64,000 nt of DNA from an uncultured Bacteroides sp. (GTDB lineage: Bacteria; Bacteroidota; Bacteroidia; Bacteroidales; Bacteroidaceae): the NCBI GenBank assembly GCA_949289295.1, contig CASENM010000004.1:59094-123093 (forward strand), in the 5' to 3' direction. The position numbers and the translations under genes were made by a program. Shown piece by piece: positions 27,011 through 35,272 of this stretch. A model generated the notes under the pieces. It saw nothing but the letters and a program-made list of their open reading frames with translations. It searched no databases and was not told the DNA's origin. Position 1 is the first letter of the stretch. The number at the start of each line of letters is the position of its first letter.

Positions 27011-27065
27011 CTACAGATTCAGTTTTATTAACATGCACCCAAAGGTGAATCAACCAGAATACTTG

Positions 27066-27073
27066 TAGTTTTG
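27066..27073 (+). promoter_or_regulatory. Probable -7 box of the TonB-domain gene
   Basis: TAGTTTTG, full consensus match, 24 bases before the ATG. Confidence 0.55.
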
Positions 27074-27096
27074 CAACGATTTTAGCACAAGTACTT

Positions 27097-28446
27097 ATGA
27101 GACATCCTATTTTCTTTTTCATTCTTTTAACGGGCTATATTTTTTCAACCGGAATGCAGGCCATTGCACAAGCAAACAAAAAACATGCCTTCCGCATTAC
27201 GGTATTGAATACAGACGGAAAGCCTCAAATCGGAATGATTATGAAAATAGGCAACTCCGCCACCGAATATACCAGTGACGAACAAGGATTGATAGAATTT
27301 GAACACGAAATCAACCCCAAGAACATTCGTACAGCCAATTTCTATTTTCCTGAAGACAAAAAAAAGGCGGCCAGGACATTACGCCTTGATGAAACGGCCA
27401 ATGATACGATAATCAGGATAGACAGTCAGGATGACCTGATAAAATACAAACAAAGCGGAAAAACGTTTCCTGTATCAGGTATCCTGAAAAATGAAGGGAG
27501 ACCTGTTGTTCATGCTGAAATAATCATTCAAGGTACCGGGCGAAACGCATTCTCCGATGCAGAAGGAAAATTTTCTATCGAAGCCGACTACAACCATACC
27601 ATCATGATCCGTGCAGAAAAAATGGAGAACTGTTATCTTGATGTCAACAAGTTTCTTCAGAACCCCGACGAGCCTTATCTCATCAATATGATAAGGAAAG
27701 GTGCCGACCGCATTTATTCTAATGTGGAACAAATGCCGGAGTATCCCGGAGGAATGAAAGCATTTTTCCAATACATACGGCGAAAGGCACGGACTGCCGA
27801 ACTGGCCGAACAGACCCAAAAAGAAGGAGCCGTAATCGTCCAGTTTGTCGTGGAAAAAGACGGAAGTATCACCTCCCCTCATATTGCAAGAAGTGTGGAT
27901 GCTCGTCTGGACACCGCCGCACTCGAAGCTATTATCGTAATGCGCGACTGGATTCCCGCCAAAGACCATGGCATCACAGTCCGCTGTAAATATTCTGTAC
28001 CAGTTCCTTTCAAACTGCCTGAACCTCAAAAAACGGAGAAACAGTCTGAAACGGTTATTTCTGTACCCGAACCAGACGATTCTCTGCATACGGACAGCCT
28101 CACAAACGATTCTATCGTGAAGAAAATGCCGGAACCTGTTCTGGATATTTCGGCCAACGATACATTAAAAAACGATTCAACTGCAGGCAATCCGCTGCCG
28201 ACCGACTTCGTACAGACTATACAGGAGAAAAACAGTCGCATACAACAGGCAGACAGTCTGCCGGCGGATTCTACTCTACAAGCTCCTTCACAGCCAGCTA
28301 CAGAAATCAAGCCCAAGAAACGGAACTTCTTTGTCCGGTTCTTCCGCTGGCTGTTTGGCATCAAAGATAAGGAAAAAGAGTCTATATCGCCCTCGGCAAT
28401 CAACGAACCGGAGAAATCAATCGAAAAAGAAACATCTGATAAATAA
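27097..28446 (+). CDS. Exported protein with an internal TonB C-terminal domain
   Basis: 449 aa. After a signal-like helix (residues 5-25) come two carboxypeptidase-regulatory-like beta modules (about 30-110 and 125-190: GKTFPVSGILKNEGRPVVHA...FSDAEGKFSIEA). A TonB C-terminal-type domain sits at about 210-308 (VEQMPEYPGGMKAFF, GAVIVQFVVEKDGSI). It is followed by a 140-residue Ser/Asp/Thr-rich tail with a late amphipathic segment NFFVRFFRWLFGIKDKEKE. Classic TonB ends at its domain; here it is internal, so this may be a sensor or a different interaction module rather than an energy transducer. Confidence 0.75.
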   Translation: MRHPIFFFILLTGYIFSTGMQAIAQANKKHAFRITVLNTDGKPQIGMIMKIGNSATEYTSDEQGLIEFEHEINPKNIRTANFYFPEDKKKAARTLRLDETANDTIIRIDSQDDLIKYKQSGKTFPVSGILKNEGRPVVHAEIIIQGTGRNAFSDAEGKFSIEADYNHTIMIRAEKMENCYLDVNKFLQNPDEPYLINMIRKGADRIYSNVEQMPEYPGGMKAFFQYIRRKARTAELAEQTQKEGAVIVQFVVEKDGSITSPHIARSVDARLDTAALEAIIVMRDWIPAKDHGITVRCKYSVPVPFKLPEPQKTEKQSETVISVPEPDDSLHTDSLTNDSIVKKMPEPVLDISANDTLKNDSTAGNPLPTDFVQTIQEKNSRIQQADSLPADSTLQAPSQPATEIKPKKRNFFVRFFRWLFGIKDKEKESISPSAINEPEKSIEKETSDK

Positions 28447-28505
28447 TACCATTAAAAAACTTAACGGGACTTGTACACTATCAGGTCCTAAAAAAATCAA
28501 AACAC

Positions 28506-30107
28506 ATGAAAAGAAATTGGATACAAATCGGAGGACTTATCGCCCCGACATTGTTTCTCGCCGCATGTGGAAGCGGACAAAAAGACAATGCAGACAACCA
28601 GAAACCACTGAACATCATCCATATCATGACGGATGACCATTCCTATCAAACGCTGAGCGCATACGGACATGCCTTGGGAAAACTGGCCCCAACACCCAAT
28701 CTCGACAAACTGGCGGCACAAGGTATGCTGTTCCGCCAGGCATTCGTGGAAAACTCACTGTCCACTCCCAGCCGTGCCTGCCTGATGACCGGACTTTACA
28801 GCCATCAGAACGGGCAAAGACAGCTTGGAGAAGGAATCGACACCACCAAGACATTCTTTTCCGAACTGCTGCAGCAGAACGGCTATCAAACCGCTATAGT
28901 AGGAAAATGGCACATGCAATGCGAGCCGAAAGGATTCGACTACTACCAGATTCTCTGGGACCAGGGAGAATACTATAATCCTGAATTCAGAAGCAAGGAC
29001 ACCGGCGGCAAATACGTAAAGCGTGAAGGATATGCCACCAAACTGACCACCGACTACGCCATCGATTTCCTCGAACACCGCAATCCGGAGAAACCGTTCT
29101 GCCTGCTCGTACACCACAAGGCCCCCCACCGCAACTGGATGCCGGAAGAAAAATACCTGCACCTGTATGACGACGTGGAATTCCCGTATCCGGATACATT
29201 CAACGATGACTACAACACCCGTTGCGAACCCGCGCACACGCAGGAAATGCGTATCGCCGACAGAATGACCATGGTGTATGACCTGAAACTGAACGTGCTG
29301 AAAGACCAGGCTCCATACAGTCAGGAGTGGAACGTGGAGGGAATGCAGGCTTCCATCGACCGCATGAACGACGAGCAGCGCCAGCAATGGGAGAAAGCAT
29401 ACGAAGGCCGCCATCAGGATTTCAAGAAGAAAAACCCGAAAGGCGATAAACTGACCAAATGGAAATATCAGGAATACATCAGAGATTATCTGAGATGCAT
29501 CAAGACCATCGACGACGAGGTGGGACACCTGATAGCTTATCTGGAAAAGCACAACCTGATGGACAACACGGTCATTGTATATACCTCCGACCAGGGATTC
29601 TATATGGGTGAGCACGGATGGTTCGACAAACGGTTCATGTATGAGGAATCATTCCGTACGCCGCTGATCATCCGCTATCCGGGCAAAGCCAAGGGACTGG
29701 AGAACTACGATCTTGTACAGAACATCGACTATGCTCCGACTTACCTGGACATTGCCGGCATTGAGAAACCGGAATACATGTCAGGAACATCCCTCGTACC
29801 GTTGCTCGACGGAAAGACACCCGACAACTGGAGACAATATCTCTATTACCATTATTACGACTTCCCGGCCATCCATGCCGTACGCCGCCACGACGGAGTA
29901 CGCGACAAGCAATTCAAGCTCATCCACTTCTACGGTGAAAAGGAAGACAAATATGACGCAGTCAACTGCAACGAGCTTTACGACCTGAAAGCCGATCCGA
30001 ACGAGCTGAACAACGTATACGGAAAACCGGAATACAAGGAAGTGCAGGACCGCCTGCAAAAACAGCTCGACAAGTTCCGCACCGACCTGAAGGTAGACGA
30101 ATTCTAA
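28506..30107 (+). CDS. Sulfatase lipoprotein (serine-type, likely glycan 6-O-sulfatase)
   Basis: 533 aa. Lipobox LFLAAC (C21) puts it on the outer membrane or periplasm. Alkaline-phosphatase/sulfatase fold with metal ligands in MTDDHSYQT, and the maturation motif S86-T-P-S-R90, so the formylglycine is made from Ser and needs an anaerobic-type maturase (anSME), which is not in this window. Late HGWFDKRFMYEESFRTPLIIRY is the conserved C-terminal part. The fold suits 6-O-desulfation of host amino-sugars; the exact substrate is a guess. It precedes the DPP IV-like gene by 22 bases. Confidence 0.88.
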   Translation: MKRNWIQIGGLIAPTLFLAACGSGQKDNADNQKPLNIIHIMTDDHSYQTLSAYGHALGKLAPTPNLDKLAAQGMLFRQAFVENSLSTPSRACLMTGLYSHQNGQRQLGEGIDTTKTFFSELLQQNGYQTAIVGKWHMQCEPKGFDYYQILWDQGEYYNPEFRSKDTGGKYVKREGYATKLTTDYAIDFLEHRNPEKPFCLLVHHKAPHRNWMPEEKYLHLYDDVEFPYPDTFNDDYNTRCEPAHTQEMRIADRMTMVYDLKLNVLKDQAPYSQEWNVEGMQASIDRMNDEQRQQWEKAYEGRHQDFKKKNPKGDKLTKWKYQEYIRDYLRCIKTIDDEVGHLIAYLEKHNLMDNTVIVYTSDQGFYMGEHGWFDKRFMYEESFRTPLIIRYPGKAKGLENYDLVQNIDYAPTYLDIAGIEKPEYMSGTSLVPLLDGKTPDNWRQYLYYHYYDFPAIHAVRRHDGVRDKQFKLIHFYGEKEDKYDAVNCNELYDLKADPNELNNVYGKPEYKEVQDRLQKQLDKFRTDLKVDEF

Positions 30108-30129
30108 TCAAAACCAATACATACAGACA

Positions 30130-32331
30130 ATGAAAAGATTTTTTGTATTGTTATTCTCCATGATGACCCTTCTTACCGGAGCGTCAGCACAGAAAGTCAC
30201 CCTGAAAGATGTGGCTGACGGCACTTATCGTGCCCAAAACATTTACGGACTTAAACCGATGCTCGACGGAGAGCATTACACCCAAATCAGCAGCGACAAG
30301 AAACGGATTGTGAAATATTCGTTCAAGACCGGCAAGGAAGTCGGCACCATCTTCGACGTGACTACCGCACGCAACGTAGAACTGAAGTCCTTCGACGGCT
30401 ACATCATGTCGCCCGACGAGAGCCTGATTCTTATACAAACGGAGACAAAACCCATCTACCGTCGGTCATTCACAGCGGTCTACTACATCTATAATGTAAA
30501 GAACCGCACCCTTGAGCCATTGTCCGACAACGGTCCGCAACAGGTGCCCCTGTTCTCGCCCGACAGTCATCAGATTGCCTTCGTACGCGACAACAACATC
30601 TATCTGGTGAAACTGCTTTTCGGCAACAGCGAATCGCAGGTCACAAAAGACGGAGAATACAACAAGGTGATCAACGGCATCCCCGACTGGGTATATGAGG
30701 AGGAATTTGCCTTCAACCGAGCTTTCGACTTCAGCGCCGACAGCAAGATGATTGCCTACATCCGTTTCGACGAGAGTCAGGTGCCCATGTACTCCTTCCA
30801 GTGGTATAAAGGGCTGGCACCTGAAAAGAAGGAATATGCCACTTATCCGGGCAGCTACGACTACAAATACCCGAAATCAGGTGTCGACAACTCAAAAGTG
30901 AGCGTGCACACTTTCGACATCAAGAGCCGTGTGACCCGAAAGATGGACCTTCCGCTCGATACCGACGGCTACATTCCCCGCATCCAGTTCACTTCCGACC
31001 CCAATAAACTGGCTATCATGACCCTCAACCGCCATCAGAACCGGTTCAGCCTCTATATGGCCAATCCGAGAAGTGCTGTCTGCCAAGTAGCCATTCAGGA
31101 TGAATCGGAACAATACGTCAAAGAACAAGTATATTCCAATATAAAGTTTTATCCGGAAAACATCATAATGATGAGCGAACGTGACGGATACAATCACCTG
31201 TATCTCTACACGATAGGAGGAAATCTGGTAAAACAGATTACAAAAGGAGAGTTTGAAGTGAAAGATTTCCTGGGATGGAACCAGAAGACAAACGAGTTCT
31301 ACTATACAAGCAATGAGGAAAGTCCGCTGCGCACTGCAGTATACAAGACCGACGGAAAAGGAAAGAAAACCAAACTGTCCACCCGCGTCGGGACCAACAG
31401 CGCGCTGTTCAGCACCAACATGATGTATTACATCAATACATTCTCGAACATCCACACGCCTACCCTCATCACCCTGAACAACCACAAAGGGAAGGAACTG
31501 GTCACTCTGCTCGACAACAAGCGGCTGAAAGAGCAGGCGGCCGGGCTGAACCTGCCCCAGAAGGAATTCTTCACTTTCACCACCAGCCAGGGAGTAGAAC
31601 TGAATGGATGGATGATGAAACCCGTCAACTTCGACCCGAACAAGAAATATCCGGTCATCATGCACCAATACAGTGGTCCGGGCTCACAGCAGGTGCTCGA
31701 CAGATGGGGAATCGGAAGTTTCGGTGACGGAGGCATGTTCGAAGCCTACATGTGCGACAAAGGATACATCATGGTCTGCGTGGACGGACGGGGCACCGGC
31801 GGACGCGGTGCGGCTTTCGAGAAGTGCACTTACCTTTCCATTGGCATCAAAGAAGCGGCCGACCAGGCTGAAACAGCCAGATACCTGAGCACTTTGTCAT
31901 ATATCGACGGAAGCCGCATCGGTATCTGGGGATGGAGCTACGGCGGATACAACACACTGATGTCCATGAGCGAAGGATCTGGCGCATTCAAAGCCGGAGT
32001 AGCCATCGCAGCTCCTACCGACTGGCATTTCTACGATACGGTCTACACCGAACGTTTTATGCGTACACCGAAAGAAAACGGTGACGGATATAATGCTTCA
32101 TCAGCCATCAACCGTGTAAACCAACTACAAGGAAAGCTGTTGCTCATCCACGGAAGTGCGGACGACAATGTGCATTTCCAGAACTTTATGGAATACAGCG
32201 AAGCGTTGATACAGGCCGACAAGTATTTCGAAACACAGATTTATACGAACCGGAACCATGGCATATCGGGAGGAAACACCCGTAACCACCTGATGAACCG
32301 TGTGGCCGGCTTCTTCCTCAACAACCTTTAA
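30130..32331 (+). CDS. DPP IV-like prolyl dipeptidyl peptidase (S9 family)
   Basis: 733 aa, the usual family length. Signal peptide (MKRFFVLLFSMMTLLTGASA), then an eight-bladed beta-propeller with DPP IV's EE motif (WVYEEEFAFN) and RFDES, then an alpha/beta-hydrolase domain. The catalytic triad is S603 (GWSYGGY), D678 or D679 (HGSADDNVH) and H710 (RNHGIS). It cleaves X-Pro/X-Ala dipeptides from N termini, probably in the periplasm. Likely cotranscribed with the sulfatase upstream. Confidence 0.93.
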   Translation: MKRFFVLLFSMMTLLTGASAQKVTLKDVADGTYRAQNIYGLKPMLDGEHYTQISSDKKRIVKYSFKTGKEVGTIFDVTTARNVELKSFDGYIMSPDESLILIQTETKPIYRRSFTAVYYIYNVKNRTLEPLSDNGPQQVPLFSPDSHQIAFVRDNNIYLVKLLFGNSESQVTKDGEYNKVINGIPDWVYEEEFAFNRAFDFSADSKMIAYIRFDESQVPMYSFQWYKGLAPEKKEYATYPGSYDYKYPKSGVDNSKVSVHTFDIKSRVTRKMDLPLDTDGYIPRIQFTSDPNKLAIMTLNRHQNRFSLYMANPRSAVCQVAIQDESEQYVKEQVYSNIKFYPENIIMMSERDGYNHLYLYTIGGNLVKQITKGEFEVKDFLGWNQKTNEFYYTSNEESPLRTAVYKTDGKGKKTKLSTRVGTNSALFSTNMMYYINTFSNIHTPTLITLNNHKGKELVTLLDNKRLKEQAAGLNLPQKEFFTFTTSQGVELNGWMMKPVNFDPNKKYPVIMHQYSGPGSQQVLDRWGIGSFGDGGMFEAYMCDKGYIMVCVDGRGTGGRGAAFEKCTYLSIGIKEAADQAETARYLSTLSYIDGSRIGIWGWSYGGYNTLMSMSEGSGAFKAGVAIAAPTDWHFYDTVYTERFMRTPKENGDGYNASSAINRVNQLQGKLLLIHGSADDNVHFQNFMEYSEALIQADKYFETQIYTNRNHGISGGNTRNHLMNRVAGFFLNNL

Positions 32332-32335
32332 ATGG

Positions 32336-32466
32336 AAATTGAACACAGAGACATGGAAGCGCAAAAGATTCAATCGGAGAACTGATGTTTTTTCATCAGA
32401 AAAGACTATCACTCCGCATCACTCTGAAATCAAAGATCTGTACCTCCGTGCTTCTGTGTTCAATTT
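32336..32466. repeat. Perfect 14-bp inverted repeat in the DPP IV-lipA gap
   Basis: AAATTGAACACAGA and TCTGTGTTCAATTT bound the gap, 103 bases apart. The arms extend imperfectly inward (GACATGG against CCGTGCT). Between them is a small hairpin CTGATG-TTTTTT-CATCAG at 32382-32399. It resembles the ACACAGAGACACGG-type terminators found elsewhere in the window, so it may act as a terminator, although its spacer is long. Confidence 0.45.
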
Positions 32467-32480
32467 AAAAATACCAGACT

Positions 32481-33323
32481 ATGTCTCATCTCAAGAAGCC
32501 GGAATGGCTCAAAATAAATATCGGAACAAATGCCTGCTATACCGAAACCAAACGAATAGTGGACACTCATAAACTGCATACCATCTGCAGTAGCGGACGT
32601 TGCCCGAATCTGGGTGAATGTTGGGGAGCAGGTACTGCCACTTTCATGATTGGAGGCAACATCTGTACGCGTGCCTGCCGCTTCTGCAACACACTTTCCG
32701 GTAAACCGCTTCCGCTTGACCCTCACGAACCGGAACAAGTGGCCGAATCGGTCCGGCTGATGAAACTGAGCCATGCGGTCATCACATCCGTCGACCGGGA
32801 TGACCTGCCGGACTTGGGCGCGCACCATTGGGCGGAAACCATCAGAGCCATACGGCGCGTCAACCCGGAAACCACCATAGAGGCACTTATTCCTGATTTC
32901 CAAGGGCGGAAAGAACTAATTTCCTTACTTATCGACACACGTCCGGAAATCCTCTCGCACAACATCGAAACGGTGCGACGCCTCACACCCGAAGTACGCA
33001 GCGTGGCCAGATATGACACCAGCCTTGCCGTACTCCACCAAATTGCGGAAAGCGGCATCAAGACAAAGTCAAGCATCATGGTGGGATTGGGCGAGACTCC
33101 TGAGGAAGTGGAGGAAACCATGGATAATCTGCTAGCTAACGGCTGCAAACGTCTCACCATCGGACAATACCTGCAACCGAGCCGGAAACATTATCCGGTA
33201 AAGGAATACGTCACACCGGAACAGTTCGCAAGATACAAGGAAACCGGTCTCCGCAAAGGTTTTGAGACGGTGGTCAGCGGACCGCTCGTCCGCTCGTCCT
33301 ATCATGCAGAAAGACATTTATAA
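32481..33323 (+). CDS. lipA: Lipoyl synthase
   Basis: 280 aa radical SAM enzyme that inserts two sulfurs into octanoyl groups on lipoyl domains. It has both iron-sulfur motifs: the auxiliary cluster C36-x4-C41-x5-C47 (CSSGRCPNLGEC) and the radical SAM C62-x3-C66-x2-C69 (CTRACRFC). The C terminus has the RSSYHAE serine motif that closes the auxiliary cluster. It is preceded by DPP IV with an inverted repeat in the gap, and ends near a convergent repeat array shared with dinB. Confidence 0.96.
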   Translation: MSHLKKPEWLKINIGTNACYTETKRIVDTHKLHTICSSGRCPNLGECWGAGTATFMIGGNICTRACRFCNTLSGKPLPLDPHEPEQVAESVRLMKLSHAVITSVDRDDLPDLGAHHWAETIRAIRRVNPETTIEALIPDFQGRKELISLLIDTRPEILSHNIETVRRLTPEVRSVARYDTSLAVLHQIAESGIKTKSSIMVGLGETPEEVEETMDNLLANGCKRLTIGQYLQPSRKHYPVKEYVTPEQFARYKETGLRKGFETVVSGPLVRSSYHAERHL

Positions 33324-33344
33324 ATCCGGCTAAATCTGTCTGCC

Positions 33345-33412
33345 GGCAAAACGCTTCGGCGTTTCAATCCAAACGCTTCGACGTTTCGGGCAAAACGCCG
33401 AAGCGTTTTGCC
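33345..33412. repeat. Array B of ~22-bp palindromic units (3 units)
   Basis: Three units (23, 21, 21 bases) between the convergent lipA and dinB genes. The first 20 bases, beginning GGCAAAACGC, are a perfect inverted repeat of the last 20, ending GCGTTTTGCC. The last unit alone forms a 10-bp stem around CGAA. The array may act as a bidirectional terminator. Same unit type as arrays A and C. Confidence 0.75.
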
Positions 33413-33418
33413 AATGGG

Positions 33419-34519
33419 CTATCTATCCTCAAACTGAAATTCGAGCTGTACCCAACGGGGAGCCTCCTGATTGTCCCACCCATCCTCATCCTTCGGATTC
33501 GATACAGAAAGTCCCAGCAGACGAACCGGATGATGCGCATAATCCACTTCTTTCAGCAACTGCTTGGCCAAAGGTAATATTTCATTGAGTCTGCAGAGCG
33601 GCGTAACGGAACTCCTGCTGCGGGTAATCTGGGTGAAATCGTTGAACTTCACTTTCAGGGTCAGTGTATATCCCTTGAAATCCTTGGCTTTCAGACGCTC
33701 CACCAGCTCGCAAGCCACATGATACAATTCAATGATGACAGAGGACGACAATGAGATGTCCTTTTCCAGCGTATGTTCACAACCGATTGACTTACGCACG
33801 CGGACCGGTTCCACCGGACGATTGTCAATGCCTCGGGCAAAATCATGATATACCTGCCCCATCTTGCCGAACTGGCGCTGCAGCATCTCCAGAGAACAAT
33901 CGCGCAAGGTTTGCCCGTTATAGATACCCAACTTGTGCATCTTCTTCGCCGTGACCGGTCCCACTCCCCAAAAAGCCTCGATCGGCAATTTGGCAATGAA
34001 CTCCTCCGCCTGGTCAGGATGAATCGTACACAACCCGTCCGGCTTGCGGTAATCCGAAGCCACCTTGGCCAGGAACTTGTTGTACGACACTCCGGCCGAA
34101 GCCACCAGATGAAGCTCCTCACGAATGCGCCGCTTGATTTCACGGGCAATGTCCACTGCCAGTCCAATCCGTTTCTTGTTGTCCGTCACATCCAGAAAAG
34201 CCTCATCCAGCGAAAGCGGCTCAACCAAGTCCGTGTACTCATGAAAAATGGCATGAATGCGCGCAGACACTTCCTTATACACCTCCATCCTGCCATGCAC
34301 GAATATAAGCTGAGGACAGAGTTTCGCAGCTTTCTGCGAGGACATGGCCGAACGGACACCGAATTTCCTTGCTTCATAACTTGCAGCAGCCACTACCCCC
34401 CTCTTCTCGGCATGCCCCACCGCTATGGGCTTCCCCCACAGCTCGGGATTGTCGCGCTGCTCCACCGATGCATAAAAGGCATCCATATCGATATGAATGA
34501 TTTTCCGGTAAGTGTCCAT
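33419..34519 (-). CDS. dinB: DNA polymerase IV (Y family)
   Basis: 366 aa. Error-prone translesion polymerase. Palm catalytic residues are in HIDMDAFYASVEQ and SLDEAFLDVT; a helix-hairpin-helix-like region with FWGVGPVTAKKMHKLG; and a little-finger domain. Convergent with lipA; array B fills the gap of about 95 bases. No C-terminal beta-clamp box was confidently seen, although the tail LEFQFED is acidic and aromatic. Confidence 0.95.
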   Translation of the reverse strand: MDTYRKIIHIDMDAFYASVEQRDNPELWGKPIAVGHAEKRGVVAAASYEARKFGVRSAMSSQKAAKLCPQLIFVHGRMEVYKEVSARIHAIFHEYTDLVEPLSLDEAFLDVTDNKKRIGLAVDIAREIKRRIREELHLVASAGVSYNKFLAKVASDYRKPDGLCTIHPDQAEEFIAKLPIEAFWGVGPVTAKKMHKLGIYNGQTLRDCSLEMLQRQFGKMGQVYHDFARGIDNRPVEPVRVRKSIGCEHTLEKDISLSSSVIIELYHVACELVERLKAKDFKGYTLTLKVKFNDFTQITRSRSSVTPLCRLNEILPLAKQLLKEVDYAHHPVRLLGLSVSNPKDEDGWDNQEAPRWVQLEFQFEDR

Positions 34520-34544
34520 AACCTGAGACAGAAAGCATTTTCGG

Positions 34545-34552
34545 CAAAAATA
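34545..34552 (-). promoter_or_regulatory. Probable -7 box of dinB
   Basis: TATTTTTG on the minus strand, full consensus match, 25 bases ahead of the ATG. Confidence 0.6.
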
Positions 34553-34587
34553 ATCAAACTTTCTTGGGTTATCCTAAAAATCATTTG

Positions 34588-34595
34588 TAATTTTG
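34588..34595 (+). promoter_or_regulatory. Probable -7 box of tsaC
   Basis: TAATTTTG, full consensus match, 55 bases before the ATG and divergent from the dinB box. Confidence 0.55.
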
Positions 34596-34650
34596 CCGCC
34601 GTAGGCTGCAAAGGCAGCCTGCTGACTTGACTAGTTAATGCTAAAAAGCT

Positions 34651-35217
34651 ATGATGAAAGATGAAATCAACAAAGCGTGCGAAGTCATGCAGAAAGGCGG
34701 CGTCATTCTCTATCCTACAGATACAGTATGGGGTATAGGTTGCGATGCAACCAATGAAGAAGCCGTGAAACGTGTATTCGAAATCAAACAACGTGCTGAC
34801 AGCAAAGCGATGCTAGTGTTGGTAGACAGTCCGGTAAAAGTGGAATTTTACGTAAGCGAAGTGCCTGAAGTGGCATGGGATCTGATAGATATGACTACCA
34901 AACCGCTTACCATCATTTACGACGGGGCCAGGAATCTGGCTACCAATCTGATAGCCGCCGACGGAAGTGTCGGCATCCGCGTAACCAACGAAGAATTTTC
35001 CAGACAACTCTGTTTCCGCTTCCGCAAAGCGGTCGTGTCAACATCGGCAAACATCAGCGGACAACCGGCTCCGGCCGTATTTCATGAAATCAGTGAAGAA
35101 ATCAAACAGGCTGTTGACTATATAGTGGACTACCGGCGCGAAGAAACCGGACATCCCAAACCTTCCAGCATCATCAAACTGGGCAAAGGAGGGCAAATAA
35201 AAATCATCAGAGAATGA
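34651..35217 (+). CDS. tsaC: Threonylcarbamoyl-AMP synthase (TsaC/YrdC type)
   Basis: 188 aa, the short TsaC form. It makes threonylcarbamoyl-AMP for tRNA t6A37 modification. The whole KRSN set can be seen: K and R in FEIKQRADSKAM, S and N in VVSTSANISG, plus ILYPTDTVWGIGC. This makes it the likely true t6A enzyme, in contrast to the YciO-type paralog at 14096. The first two codons are both ATG. The ClC gene follows after 55 bases; fmt lies beyond it, so they may form an operon. Confidence 0.92.
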   Translation: MMKDEINKACEVMQKGGVILYPTDTVWGIGCDATNEEAVKRVFEIKQRADSKAMLVLVDSPVKVEFYVSEVPEVAWDLIDMTTKPLTIIYDGARNLATNLIAADGSVGIRVTNEEFSRQLCFRFRKAVVSTSANISGQPAPAVFHEISEEIKQAVDYIVDYRREETGHPKPSSIIKLGKGGQIKIIRE

Positions 35218-35272
35218 TTTTGAATGTCAGCCATCCGCCACTCATTTATCAATTTCTAATCAAAAGTCAACT

